DNA of 64,000 nt from Chlorops oryzae (lineage: Eukaryota; Arthropoda; Insecta; Diptera; Chloropidae): contig CM035807.1 of NCBI GenBank assembly GCA_020466095.1, positions 46,598,935-46,662,934 on the forward strand. Direction: 5' to 3'. Below are positions 1 to 10,530 of this stretch, in pieces; position 1 is the stretch's first letter; each line of letters opens with the position of its first letter. A program made the translations under genes and the position numbers. The notes under the pieces are model-generated. The model was not told the origin of the DNA and did not search any database. It was given only the letters and a program-made list of their open reading frames with translations.

Positions 1-659
1 AGGCGTGCAATAATAAATTTCAAAATGCACGCATTTCAAAAAATACAAGGCAAAAATAAACAGAGCATACTACGAAGTTGTATAATAAAGAATTTCAAAT
101 TATGAATCTGTCAAATCAAAATAAAAAATTTCTTCACAATAACAAACAAACAAAAAACACGCTTTCTTAAATTTAGGTTAAAATCTAGTTTGAAATCTTA
201 TTGCATAAAATATTGTTCGGCACTCGTGTCGAAACTCAGTTTTTTCGCACTCGTGGTATTGTAAAACTCGGCTGCGCCTCGTTTTACAACATTTACCACT
301 CGTGCAAAAAAAAGCTTCATTTCGACACTTGTATCGAAAATATCTATTTTAAATGCCGAAATATTTTCTTAAATTTTAAAATATGTACGAATAAAAGAGA
401 TCTAGTTTTCTTTTGCACGCTAACTAAAATAATGATCAACCGATTTGAATGAAATTTGGAAAGAGTATATGGGGCCAAAACCTAAGTCAAAATGTTGCCA
501 GTTTGGACCAGTCCCTTAGGTTCGTTAACATAACACGAAATTGGCTCAATTGAACCTGTCCTCCGGGTACCCCAAATATAGCATTCCACTTTGAAAGTAG
601 TGTTTATTGTGCAGGGGTACCTAGTCAAAAAAGTATAGAAAAAGCTGTTGGCTAGGTAG
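1..659. other. AT-rich non-coding DNA, no gene seen
   Basis: No open frame here resembles a known protein. At about 210-345 there is a small inverted pattern around the words GCACTCGTG and CGACAC, as seen in decayed MITEs, but without clear ends. The rest is A+T-rich sequence. Confidence 0.5.
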
Positions 660-685
660 TGCTTTGCGCAAAAGTTCATATTACA

Positions 686-2060
686 TTAAAATACAAAATT
701 ATAGTTTGTTTGGTCTATTTTATTGCAATGTACTACAACATATTTCTTCAAGTTGTTGAATGTGAATGATCGACGCGAGTCTAAAATGCGTTTATAAGTT
801 GAGAAAGAACGCTCTACGTCGCATGATGTCACTGGTGCAAACTTGTAAGCTGCCAGCTCAATAGGGCTCATTGTGCCAAGATCGTCTGAGCCCTCCTCTC
901 ATTTACCACCTTCTGAAATACATGCGATTTTTTCCAAAACTTTTATACCTTCGTTTTTTGCGACAACGGCTTCGAATTTTTGAAGGAACTCTTTACGTTC
1001 TACAATGGATTCAAGGTGTTCCTTAACTGATTTGAAAGCTCGAATCGCATCGCCAAGCGGAACGCCACTACATTCAAGTTTTTTTATTGCAGAAGGAATG
1101 CACTCGAAATTACATTTAATGAAAGCTAATTCATATTTTATATTTTGTTGATGAATTACTTTTTTTGCAATCGATATGCTTCGCGCGTCTTTGCTATCAA
1201 GTGCGTCCAAAAATTCAACAATTTTTTCGAAATGCTGCGAAATGTAAATTGCTGCCTCAAGCCATGTGCCCCAACGAGTTACAATTGGTCGTGGTGGTAA
1301 TGAAGTTCCAGGGAACATTGATTGAAAAAGATAGGTACGCCGTGGTGCCTTTGTCAAAATTTTTTTAACATTCGAAATTAGCTTGTTTGCACTGTCGAAT
1401 TGACTGCGGACAAACTCAGCAACACGATGAAGTCCATGAGCAGCACATGTAGTATGAATCATGTTAGGATATAATAATTTAAGACCTTTCATTGCACATA
1501 CGACGTATGGTGCTGCATCCGTTACTGCTAAAAGAACGTTTTGTCTGTTCACATTTAATTCTTTTAACGAGTCATCAACAAAAGCGGCTACAGTGGAGTT
1601 GTTAACAGCATCTAGAACTGTGGAAGAAAACAGATAACTACGTCCTCTTTCTTCTTGCACATCAAGCACTCCAAACACAAAATTTGCTATGAACCGTTCT
1701 TCGCAGTCAGTCGTCTCGTCAACCGAAATCCAAATTTTTTTATTCGCGGCTATTTTTTTTTCATTTTTTCAATATGAGCTGCATATATTTTTGGCAAAAA
1801 ATTTGTTCTTAAGCTCCATTCTGAGGGCACAGAAAAATTAGTGTATTTCTCCAAAAATGTTCTTGTTTTTGCTTTCGTTCAGTGGCTAAAAGATGCTTTG
1901 CGGTCGACAAGTGTTGTTTCACTTGACTTATTTGATAGGCTTTTATATCGATACTGCATTGAACGCAAAAAAGAACTGAACCATCAGTCCGAAAAACATT
2001 TGGATTTTCAATTGCAATCCGGCGAAGGAAGCTCGAAGTGTCCTCTTTGACTTTAGGCAT
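686..2060 (-). pseudogene. hAT-family transposase pseudogene (BED finger to C-terminal dimerisation domain)
   Basis: A decayed hAT DNA transposase read on the minus strand. The N-terminal part (2060-1809) has a BED-like zinc finger (FCVQC followed by HLSTAKH). The central part (1678-899 and its upstream extension) has the hAT landmarks VDETTD, VTDAAPY, TTCAAHGLHR and a TRWGTW segment. The C-terminal block (871-686) contains VERSFSTYKRI followed by RR, the hAT dimerisation motif. The central and C-terminal blocks are in one frame, separated by a stop at 899-901; another break lies between about 1680 and 1840. The order of conserved parts is that of a complete transposase, resembling the DUF659/CGGBP1-like hAT group common in insects (family knowledge, not searched). 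Terminal repeats were not located. Several stops make it non-functional. Confidence 0.8.
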
Positions 2061-2169
2061 TTTAGAACTTTGTGGTTATATTTCAAAAGAAGTTTTGCAT
2101 ATGTTCTAGACGGCAAAAAAATCTATGCCAACTAGATTGATTTCGATATATTTATGGAAAATAAAAAAA

Positions 2170-2405
2170 AATTTTGTGTATTGAACGCTTAAAATTATGA
2201 GCAACGGAAAAAATTTTTTCTCATTCATAATTGTTACAAGGCAGCGTCAAAAATATTTATAAAAAAACAAAAGTTTTGAGCAACGAAAAACAAAAAAATC
2301 CCAATCATAAGTATTATCGACTAACGTCAAAAATTTTCGTCGTTTTAAAAGCAATTTTTTCGATTCAAAAAAAAAAAAATAATAGTTATTTAGGATCTCT
2401 GTTCT
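2170..2405. repeat. Interspersed repeat R1, copy 1
   Basis: About 230 bp, nearly identical to 17465-17695 in the same orientation. Shared landmarks include CATTCATAATTGTTACAAGG, TATTATCGACTAACGTC and TTTAGGATCTCTG. Inverted partial copies lie at about 16110-16220. The short words repeat within the unit in both orientations, so the family is itself foldback-like. No coding content. Confidence 0.75.
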
Positions 2406-2415
2406 TTATATTTAA

Positions 2416-2697
2416 CCCTAGAAAGATAACGTGCGCCTACGAGACGTAGTCATTTTTAATTTTTTTGCTCCCGCTTTTGAAAGCATATTTAAGTTTTTTC
2501 TTATTTACTTTTAATATATACAAGTTTGGTTATTAAAATGAGCCGAAATGACTGACAATAAATTAAATAATGTATTTAAATTACAATCTGTTCACATTTT
2601 TTTTTAAAACATCCTTAAGGATAGTAAAAACAAACACACGTCGCTCAGGCGTATCGTTATCTTTTCAAGGTAAAAAAATAACGTTATCTTTCTAGGG
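2416..2697. mobile_element. piggyBac-type MITE (282 bp) flanked by TTAA
   Basis: The element starts CCCTAGAAAGATAACG and ends with its inverse CGTTATCTTTCTAGGG. Both sides carry TTAA (2412-2415 and 2698-2701). CCCTAGAAAGATA is the known piggyBac-superfamily terminal repeat and TTAA its obligatory target. Sub-terminal blocks (GCGCCTACGAGACG at the left, CGTCGCTCAGGCG at the right) form a second, imperfect inverted pair, like the internal repeats of autonomous piggyBac elements. It has no transposase ORF, so it would depend on a transposase supplied in trans. Confidence 0.88.
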
Positions 2698-2727
2698 TTA
2701 AAATCAGACAGCTCAATTTCTCCACGG

Positions 2728-2945
2728 CTGGCTAAACCTTAACGAAATATATTAATGTTTAAGTTTTCTAGGAGGATCGAGATATCATTTTGAATGATAT
2801 TTTTTCGTTAACAAAAAAGCTACTCTTTTGATATTTTTTATATTGTAAATCATTGGGCACATTTACTTCATGGATGGCTAAACCAACACGAAATATTATA
2901 ATTATTTAGTCTTCAAGGAGGATCGAGATATCGTTTTCAAGCTGA
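2728..2945. repeat. Direct tandem duplication, unit about 150 bp
   Basis: Two imperfect copies (about 2728-2800 and 2875-2945) share the words GGCTAAACC, ACGAAATAT and AGGAGGATCGAGATATC. The second copy runs into the stop codon of the adjacent minus-strand gene. No coding content is visible. Confidence 0.6.
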
Positions 2946-3679
2946 CTTCCGGTATTCTTTCACGGAATGATTGATATTTTTTCGCGGCCAAGTTTTTGGA
3001 AAAACATTTTCTTTTGCCTTTGCAAGGCGGAACGCAACTTCACATCCGCTTGTTGTGTATTTGAACTTATGGCATCTAGGAAGAAAAAGCAATTTTAACT
3101 TAAATGCACTCAATAATAATGTTTTAGAAGGTTTCACCTGTAATAGAGTCATAAACGTGTCTTTAAGTTTCTTCTTTCCAGGCGATCCATCTACATTAAA
3201 GTTCATAATGATGTTAAACCCAAGTATTTCTTGTAGATAACATTCTACGATATCTTTCATAAGAGCCTTAATCTTGCGAGCCTGGAAAATGTACAAAATG
3301 CGATTAAGAACATATAGATTTGCATTCAATATGTCGAAAAAAGGTACTTACATATGTATCAGGGGTTATGGATAGGATGTCATCTAATTCTTTAAGTTCA
3401 TCATTTACAAGAAAAATTTTCATAATATTTTCCGCGTCTGCGTTTTGGTTAAGTAGACGAGTTAGCAATACCTTGTATTCAGCTAAAATTTCTACAATTG
3501 TTTATTTTGTTTCCTAATATTTATTAGTTCTTCGCAATGGGAACATTGCTTTGCATCTAATACCAAAAACTGTATTTTTGAAATGTGATAATAACCAAAA
3601 TGTTCGTCAATACCTCACCTTGGTGTGAATAATATTTTAACTTTCCTTTGGAAGGTTGGGAAGATTCTTCTTTTTGCAT
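2937..3679 (-). pseudogene. Small three-exon gene, DUF4806-like, with one frameshift
   Basis: Read on the minus strand, three coding blocks join through canonical short introns. Exon 1 is 3679-3619 (start MQKEESSQ). Intron 1 is 3618-3557 (62 nt, GTGAGG..ATTAG). Exon 2 is 3556-3352. Intron 2 is 3351-3282 (70 nt, GTAAGT..TTCCAG). Exon 3 is 3281-2937. Exon 2 contains CSHCEE followed by an acidic, probably coiled-coil stretch. Exon 3 contains FNVDGSPGKKKLKD, which resembles the core of DUF4806, a domain of unknown function found in many insect proteins. A one-base loss near 3498 breaks the frame in exon 2; correcting for it, the phases of both introns agree. The start codon is the first in-frame ATG after an upstream stop. 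Function is unknown. It could be a decayed host gene or a gene fragment carried by a transposon. Confidence 0.55.
3282..3351 (-). other. Intron (70 nt) of the DUF4806-like gene
   Basis: The donor is GTAAGT (complement at 3346-3351) and the acceptor CATTTTCCAG (complement at 3282-3291). Reading passes in phase 0 from the exon ending DTY to the exon beginning ARKIK. The length is typical of dipteran short introns. Confidence 0.7.
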
Positions 3680-4420
3680 TACACAATGCTACAGCGTTTC
3701 TGCCGTTTTTGTTTTTTGGTTTTTTATGTTAGCTTAGGGCTCCCTCATTCCAAAAAGGTCAATGGTTTGATGAATTTAAGTAGCGTTTCCGAGATATGGC
3801 CCAAAATGTGAAAAAAGTCAATTTTCTCTACTTTGGCCCATATTTCGGGCCATAACTCTATTTACCGTATAAAATTGTATTATCCCAATATTAGGCAAAC
3901 CAGTTTTTGCGAGAATTGTAACGAACATTTAAAGCCACAGAACTCAATAATCGGATGAGAAATGTGAAAGTTATAATCAAAAAACTGCACTTTCATTTTT
4001 TAAAAACGTGGGTATTTGGTACTGTGCGAGCATACATTACGTATACGCTTTTGTTGGGTCTCACAACCGCAAAAACATATCTGATACCCTTTTGCGATAA
4101 AAGTGCAACAACAGAAGCACCGGCGTTCAGAATCAAGTGAACGTAAAAGCTGGCGAAATAACCGAAATACGCTTAGCTAGCATAAGCTGGGCACGAGAAC
4201 GCATTATAAGACTGACCTATACCAACAATATGTTAATGAAAGTCAGCCGAGAATTGCGTAATAGCCGATACTGCCAGCACAGCAATAATAATATAAATGG
4301 AATGCACTACAAAATGTGCTCTGTGGCTAGCGGTATTGAGCAACAGCGGTCTACAAAAACAACGAGTAAGCTGACCTGATGGGAAAGATATTGCAGCAAC
4401 AACAGCAAAGATGACCCAGA
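3680..4420. other. Non-coding; probably flank and upstream part of the Gypsy-A LTR
   Basis: No recognisable protein. 3730-3950 contains a pair of GAGATATGGCCCAAA / GGCCCATATTTCGGGCC words in opposite orientation. A long open frame at 4137-4379 resembles nothing known and probably lies in LTR or flanking DNA. The left border of the LTR could not be set, because the matching 3' LTR is absent. Confidence 0.35.
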
Positions 4421-4680
4421 AGAATGTCGCAACAAACGATATTGCTAGACCAGCATTATCGCTCTATTTAAATCAAGCATCGTTCACTGAAAGGGGACTA
4501 CGATCAGAACCGTGAACCGAAGTATTCAGTAGCTATAAACTTTAACGCACCTAATCACGCGCCAGGATTTAATGTTATGCCTTAAAAGAAATAAATAAAA
4601 CCTATGTTCAACATTAAACGGTTTTGAGTAATTCCTGGCGTTAATCTATATGGACGTGCCCCTAGATGACACAACATTTA
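4421..4680 (+). promoter_or_regulatory. Gypsy-A 5' LTR, downstream part (TATA box, polyadenylation signal)
   Basis: A TATA-like box (CTATTTAAAT, about 4462-4471) is followed about 120 bp later by an AATAAATAAAACC polyadenylation signal (about 4590). The LTR ends close to ACAACATTTA, directly before a primer-binding site. This is the R/U5 side of a Ty3/Gypsy LTR. The left end is undefined. Confidence 0.55.
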
Positions 4681-4697
4681 TGGCGCAGCCGAGTTTC
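4681..4697 (+). other. Primer-binding site of Gypsy-A
   Basis: TGGCGCAGCCGAG follows the LTR end immediately. TGGCGCAG is the usual start of the minus-strand primer site in 17.6/297-type insect Gypsy elements. This fixes the element's orientation as plus. Confidence 0.65.
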
Positions 4698-5300
4698 GAC
4701 TGAAGTTTGTCGGGAACGAACTACGACCCGAGCGGTATTGAAAGAACTACAATAAGTAAGAATTTCAACTTTGGCTGGGTTGCAAGTACCGCGTCAAAAT
4801 TTTAAATAAATGAAATAAATCATATAATTTCGGTCACTAGTGGGTTAAGGTTGGTGAATATTCCACCTATTTTCGTACCACTTACTATAATCTGTTGGAG
4901 ATTGGTGATCCCAAATCCAACGGGGTCTGGGAGAGTTGATAACTCCAAAGGACACCTTAGTAATAACGGCCCGAAATAGGCAGAGTAACACCGATTATCT
5001 CCATGCTAACCTACCTTAAGTGGTGCTTTTATAAACTGTTGGAGCGCAGTGATACCCAATCCAACAGGGTCCGTGGGAGTTGATAACTCCAAAGGACTTC
5101 TTAACAATTCAACTTATTAAGGGTTATATGAGAAAACCAATATTAGTCCAAAATTTTTTCATAATAAAACGACATAAATCAATTAATACAAACAAACCGC
5201 AAAAGAGACTGAAGATCGGACAACATTGCAGCAAGCAGACAATGGTAAATTCAAGCAAACGAATACATATTTAACACCTCGGTATGTATTTTGTTTTGAT
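4698..5300 (+). other. Gypsy-A leader with two 65-nt repeats
   Basis: The untranslated leader contains two imperfect direct repeats (about 4890-4965 and 5036-5100), each with CTGTTGGAG, ATCCAAC.GGGTC and GTTGATAACTCCAAAGGAC. In each copy the words TGTTGGA and TCCAACA/G can pair, so each may fold as a hairpin. They may have been part of a packaging or translation signal, but this is inference. Confidence 0.5.
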
Positions 5301-6556
5301 ACATCAAACGGAGATCATACGTAGAGAAATTTTTTTTATGTAAAAGGAGTGCGAGATCTTCAAACAAAAATTGAAGGAATCAGAGGGACACGCTGGCACT
5401 ATTCGAGCAGAGGCGTGGGTATTAATTAGAGAAATCAATCTAAATAGACGATTTTTTACATAAATCAGCAACCAGGCTGCCTTATCCCGTTTTAACCAAC
5501 TAGAAGAGGCAGTTTTTTTTTTTGATAGAGCAGGCAAAAAGTTCGGTAAGCGTGTCGAACGAAGCTGCCAGGGAAAAAATTCGATTATTAGAAAAAACGG
5601 TAGGTTATCTTGAACAAATTTGCAAGGCTTTAAGATATAGAATAGATCAAGAGACACTGCTAATAGAAGAGTCCGAGCAACAGAATGAGCACTGAAAGAA
5701 GCAGTCGGAGCAGACAAATCAGAATCCATCGAATACGACACAGCAGAAGAAAGAGGAGGAAATTCAATATCTCAGGGTGGAAAAAGGTAACCTAAAACGA
5801 AAGCTGCGAATAATCTGCGAGACATCCCCACTTCCAACAAGATGAACATCAGAAAATCCTACGCAGCAACTTAAACCTTAAAAACCAACACACCAGCCAG
5901 TTCCTAACATTAATTTTACAATGGCAACGAATATAAATGAAACGATTCGAAGTGCCCATCTCCTAGTTCCATATTCTTCGGGAGCAAGAGGGCCAGGACT
6001 TAAGGAGGAGGTGCTGAAATTTATCGGAAAATGCAAAATTCTTAAATCCACTATCGACGATGAGCACTTACAGGGAGTAATAAATACTATCAAACAACGG
6101 CTGCCAGGAGACGCGTTTGAAAGAATGAGTTCCAAGAAAATCAACAAGTTATGCGAAATTTGTCGTTTCGTGAAGAACACATATTCTTCAAGGAGGAATT
6201 TGGAAGATATAAGGTTGGATATTGAAACTAGTTTTCAAAAAGAAGGAGAAAGGGCAAGTCTATTTGGAGCCCGAATGGAGACATATCTCAATGAGGCTGA
6301 AGCGGCGATCAAAGAAAAATGGAATGGCCCAGAGGCAAAATCTTCACTGTGGGAATATCACCATTTGACTGCGAGACGATTACTTAAAGGTTTTAGAGAC
6401 GACAAAATAGCAAACAAATTAACGGGCACAAGCATTAAGGAGCTAATCGCATCAGCGAACAAGTTGGAAGAACTGCTAAGACTAAGAGCTCCTTACGCTC
6501 CGCAAATAACGACAGTGAATACTAATTCGCTCTCTGTGATGCCTGTACAGACTTAG
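5301..6556 (+). pseudogene. gag: Gypsy-A gag, N-terminal and capsid part
   Basis: The intact part (5921-6556, 211 residues) is a capsid-like, mostly helical protein with KIINKLCEIC-type and TSFQKEGERASLFGAR segments typical of insect Gypsy Gag. It precedes the zinc-knuckle region. Upstream (about 5320-5870) the plus strand keeps broken coding sequence (for example KECEIFKQKLKESEGHAG and a SIEYDTAEERGG stretch), so the original Gag probably began near 5300 and has been split by stops and frameshifts. A stop after PVQT at 6554-6556 separates it from the nucleocapsid. Gag would assemble the retrotransposon particle in the cytoplasm. Confidence 0.65.
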
Positions 6557-7275
6557 CATGCTCGTTCTGCAAGGAAATCGGCCACATATGGGATATTTGC
6601 TACAGAAGACGGAACACGCCATTATGTAGGCAGTGTGGGACTTATGAGCATGAAGAAGGGCGAAATTGTCATAAAAATTCGAATATAACTAAAGCAGAAA
6701 AGTACAGACCGCCAGAGATGCTACCGATCTGCACATACTGCTCATGTCACGGAAATACCATCGAAAATTGTAGAAAAAAGCAAAGAAGCTTGTATTGCGA
6801 TCGTTGTGAAGTAAGAGGACATAATACAAATAATTTTTGCTTGCGAGGCAATGCAAGCCAAGTGCCGCCAAGGGCACGTCAATCACCACAATCGAAACAA
6901 CAGCCGAGCAGAGATTTAATGCTTCAAATACCAAAGATTGGGTCACATCTCGAGAAACTGTCCTCAGCAACAACAGAATTCGGGAAACGCAAAACGGCCC
7001 AGTCTTGGCCAACAGACTGGAATGCCCAAATAATACGTGAAAAGAGGCCACGTTCTGCCCCTCAGACGATACAAAACTCATACACCCGACGACAACAATG
7101 GGCAGAATTCACAGATGACAAAAATAAAAAACAAAAAAGCAGTTGGAAAAATAGTCAAGGAAAATTTAAAAACAACGCAGAAAGGGAAATGGAATCCGAA
7201 TTGAGAAAACTAATACAGATGAAATTCGACAACAACAAAGAAAATTCAACAAAGCAAACAAAAAGGTCGAATTAA
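6557..7275 (+). pseudogene. gag: Gypsy-A nucleocapsid region with several zinc knuckles
   Basis: Reading on from the capsid stop, the plus strand shows cysteine-rich knuckles: CSFCKEIGHIWDIC (CCHC), CRQCGTYEHEEGRNC, then in the next open frame (6718-7275) CTYCSCHGNTIENC and CDRCEVRGHNTNNFC. These CX2CX4HX4-5C units bind RNA in retroelement Gag proteins. The downstream part is basic and rich in Gln, Asn and Lys. Four knuckles in a row is more than the one or two usual for Gypsy elements. A frame change lies between capsid and the last two knuckles. Confidence 0.7.
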
Positions 7276-7433
7276 AAAGTTTCATTTAGCGACTCGATTC
7301 AAATTCATACGTATTCTATATTGGAAACGTAAAGAACTAAGCCATGCCAAGGCAAGCACAAGCAACATAATTACTCCGAAATAACAGAAAGAATTCAGCG
7401 AAAAACTACCTGTGCGAGTGGGTTTTGATAATA

Positions 7434-8721
7434 TTAGGTGTAGTAAAAAGAAATCCATTATTTTTGCATTAAATTGAGGGCTTTATTTAAGATAGTTAGA
7501 ATGACCCGATTTAGGTCAAATATGCGCCGTTTTGTTCGATAACTTGTTGCCATTTTAAAGGTAATTTCATTATGCCTCTCTCATAGAAGCCCTCGTTCCT
7601 ATTAGCAAAAAATTGAGACAGTCGAATTTCAGAAGCCTCTCTTGAAGCGAATGTTTCACCAGCAAAATTGTTCGCCATGGACAGGAACAGATGGTAATCA
7701 CTTGGTGCCAGGTCCGGACTATAAGGTGGAAGCAGAAGAACCTCCCAACCAAACTCCCGGAGCTTCTGGCGAGTCACTATCGATGTGTGTGGCCTGGCGT
7801 TGTCCTGATGGAACACAATTCCTCTCCTATTGGCCAAAGCTGGCCGCTTATGGGCGATTGCTTCCTTCAGACGGTCCAATTGTTGACAGTAGAGTTCCGA
7901 GATAAGATTTTTGACGTATGGGAGCAGCTCATAGTAGATAATTCCCTGCCAATCCCACCAAACACACAGCAAAACCTTCCTGGCCGTCAATCCTGGCTTG
8001 GCCACCGTTTCCGCCGGTTCACCGTGTTTCGACCACGACCGTTTTCGCTTGACGTTGTCGTAAGTGACCCACTTTTCATCACCAGTCACCAACCGCTTCA
8101 GAAATGGGTCGATTTTGTTGCGGTTCAGCAGCGATTCGCAGATGGAAATTCGGTCTATGAGGTTTTTTTGCGTTAACTCGTGTGGCACCCATACATCGAG
8201 CTTCTTTGTGTATCCAGCCTTATTCAAATGGTTCTAAACGGTTTTTTGTGCAATCTTTAGCTCTTTTGCAATCGAAACAGTGCTAACATGACGGTCGGAC
8301 TCGATAATTTCCATGATTTTATCGACATTTTCGACAATTGGCCTTCCAGTGCGTGGTGCATCCTTGACATCGAAGTTACCGGAACGGAATCGACGAAACC
8401 AAAATTGCGCATGATTGGCTGTTACAGTATCAGGTCCATAAACGCTATTCACATTTTCAGCCGCCTGGCTTGCGTTTTCTCCCTTATCGAAGAAAAACTG
8501 TAAAATGTAGCGAATTTTCTCTTTGCTGATGTCCATCTTTGACAAGCTCTCAAACAAAACTGAATCAATCAATCAAAAAAGTGTCAAAAAAGCTTTTTTA
8601 GTAGGAACTGTCATCTTTCTAATGCCCCCTAGCGGAACACGATCGGACTTATACAACGCGAGATGCAGATAAATAACGCCATCTATTGGAAAAATAATGG
8701 ATTTCTTTTTACTACACCTAA
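7434..8721 (-). mobile_element. mariner element, copy 1 (1288 bp), inserted in Gypsy-A
   Basis: Terminal inverted repeats begin TTAGGTGTAGTAAAAAGAAA at both ends, with a TA target duplication (7432-7433 and 8722-8723). The transposase gene fills the element on the minus strand. It sits between the gag end and the protease of Gypsy-A, so it is younger than that element. It is nearly identical to the copy at 24835-26221, apart from a 1-bp indel near the left end and scattered substitutions, which shows recent activity. Confidence 0.95.
7511..8572 (-). pseudogene. mariner transposase, copy 1, one premature stop
   Basis: About 350 residues, the usual mariner length. The N-terminal helix-turn-helix half (8572-8237) begins MIDSVLFES and includes FDKGENASQAAENV and the GRP linker of paired-like mariner DNA-binding domains. 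The catalytic half follows (8227-7511), with all three acidic residues: TGDEKW, HQDNARPH and SPDLAPSDYH, that is D,D34D. WVPHEL and YSPDLAPSDY are mariner signatures. A single TAG at 8234-8236 replaces the tryptophan codon found at the same place in copy 2. Otherwise the frame is open. It would cut and paste the element at TA sites in the nucleus. Sub-family not decided (mellifera/cecropia-like). Confidence 0.93.
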
Positions 8722-9050
8722 TACGTGCGATCAAAAGGAGAACAAATGGTTATAAAAGAATATAGTAAGCTCATAATGTACGCTTCAGCGAATGCACCAC
8801 AAGAGGACGCTTACATCAAAATACCCTTTCAACAGGCTATCGATGAAAAATCAACTAATTAGTTTATTCGGGAGCTGATACAAGTTTGGTTAAGAGAGAA
8901 GTTTTAGCTAAAAGTACTCTTATGTTATAAACAATGATAAGAAAAAATTTTTAAGAGGAGCATTCGGAGGCGATACTCGTACCATTGGATCAATAATTAT
9001 CCAGCACGAAGAAAATCCGGAATAACAATTAAAATTGCATGTGGTACCAT
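8722..9050 (+). pseudogene. pol: Gypsy-A aspartic protease, N-terminal part
   Basis: The plus strand around 8874-8935 reads GADTSLVKREVLAK, the active-site block of a retroviral-type aspartic protease (usually DTGAD; the first residues are mutated here). The reading continues with an IQHEENPE segment up to 9042, where a hAT element interrupts it. Stops and shifts are present. The protease would process Gag and Gag-Pol. Confidence 0.6.
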
Positions 9051-10156
9051 CTGGGATGGCATGTAAAAATTTTGATACGTTTTTTACACGTAATTTACGT
9101 GCAAAACTTTACGTAAATTACATGGAAAAAATTTAGTTTTTTACATCAATTTTGTAAAAAATGTGCTTTTTTATCGAATATGAAATATAAGTGTAAAAAC
9201 CAGAGCTCGAAAATAAGTGTTATTTTGACTTTATTATATTCTTGAAAATAATGTGTGATACAAAATTGTAAAAGCTGTCCAAGGACATACATATGATAAA
9301 AATCGATCCATCCGTCTCGTTGAATCGCCAATTGAGATTTATTTTCAAGAATATAATATCATGAAATTCTAAATAACACTTATTTTTGAGCTCTAGTAAA
9401 AACAGAGAAATAAAAATTTAAATCCAACACAGCTTTTATATATTTAACGTCAATGAGACACGAGATCAGGAAGTATTTTTATTAAGAAAAGTAAAATGCT
9501 ATACATGTGATGGTTAATCGAGGTGACAGTTAAAAGAGACGGATAACCAAGGCTCGAAGCACAATTTGGTAACATCATATTGACGAGTTTCTTCGATGTC
9601 TCGACCGAAAGCCTATTTCTGATGTCATTGTGAACGTATCCCCAATGAGAAAAAAAGGAGCTTAAACTGCGCTGTTGATGCTGGGATTTTCAAAAATTTT
9701 ATTGCAAACTTTGCATATATTGATGATTTTCTTCAGCTGCGTAGTGCCAAAATGTGTTCGTATTTGTTATCTCTTTTCGTTGTAAGGCCTCAAAGGTTCC
9801 TTCATTTTGGGTATACAAGCGGCACGACTCAAGGCCATTGGATTTAAGGTGGTCGAAAATGTAGTCTTTCACTACTTGTTGCTGTTCTTGACTCAATTTT
9901 TGGCCGCGATAAGCTGGGTGCAAATAGTTGGCCGTCATTGTCACCGTGTTGAAGACATTACTTCTTTTGCAGCGATTTTCCAAGATATCAAACAATTCGG
10001 GACAATCAGAAAATAATGTTATTTTTTCGGCTGCGAATCAGCAGTTGTGAATAAAAAGAGTTGTATATATACATTTCTTACGTAAATGATGTAAATTTTA
10101 AGTTTTTTACGTAAATTACATATTTTTATCAAAAACGTGTAATTATGCCATCCCAG
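9051..10156 (-). mobile_element. hAT-type element (1106 bp) nested in the Gypsy-A protease
   Basis: The ends are CTGGGATGGCAT and its inverse ATGCCATCCCAG, with an exact 8-bp target duplication GGTACCAT (9043-9050 and 10157-10164). Eight-bp duplications are typical of hAT elements. Inside, the minus strand keeps the C-terminal third of a hAT transposase: TANYLHPAYRGQKLS and FWHYAAEE in 9995-9699, then, after a stop, IRNRLSVETSKKLV at about 9640-9590. Sub-terminal sequence is rich in TTACGTAAA words. It is internally deleted and inactive. Confidence 0.88.
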
Positions 10157-10164
10157 GGTACCAT

Positions 10165-10530
10165 ACAATAGCACTCTACCAGCAGATGGGCTCCTTGGGC
10201 GAGACATGCCCTGGAATAGAACCATTATGAACACAATCAAAAAACAATTGACCTTTAAAGTAAAAGGCTGTAAGATTAAACGCTACCACTAACATTATTG
10301 AAGCTAGGACCACGGATTTGTATAGCAGCGACTGTCACAGACAGACGAGTTAGTGGAGCATAAGATGGAGGTATATCGAAAAGGTGTTCATAGGTGAGAC
10401 ACTTACGAGACCAAGAAATGGAATCAGATATATTTCAGTATTAAACGCCTGAGAAAAAAAAGCGAAATTATAAAAAGGAAAGGGCTTAGAATTTTGTCTC
10501 TTTGTAAACTATCGAACACAAGACTATTCA
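10165..10530 (+). pseudogene. pol: Gypsy-A protease C-terminus and protease-RT linker
   Basis: Directly after the hAT insertion the plus strand reads LPADGLLGRDMPWN, where LLGRD matches the conserved I/L-LGRD block at the end of retroviral-type proteases. This confirms that the hAT element split one protease domain. The following 280 bp are degenerate linker. Confidence 0.55.

Noticed and set aside
4137..4379. 80-residue ORF before the Gypsy-A primer site as a gene
   Set aside because: No recognised motif and placed in probable LTR or flank DNA.
7642..8176. Plus-strand ORFs over the mariner element (also 25042-25676)
   Set aside because: Shadows of the transposase gene on the minus strand.
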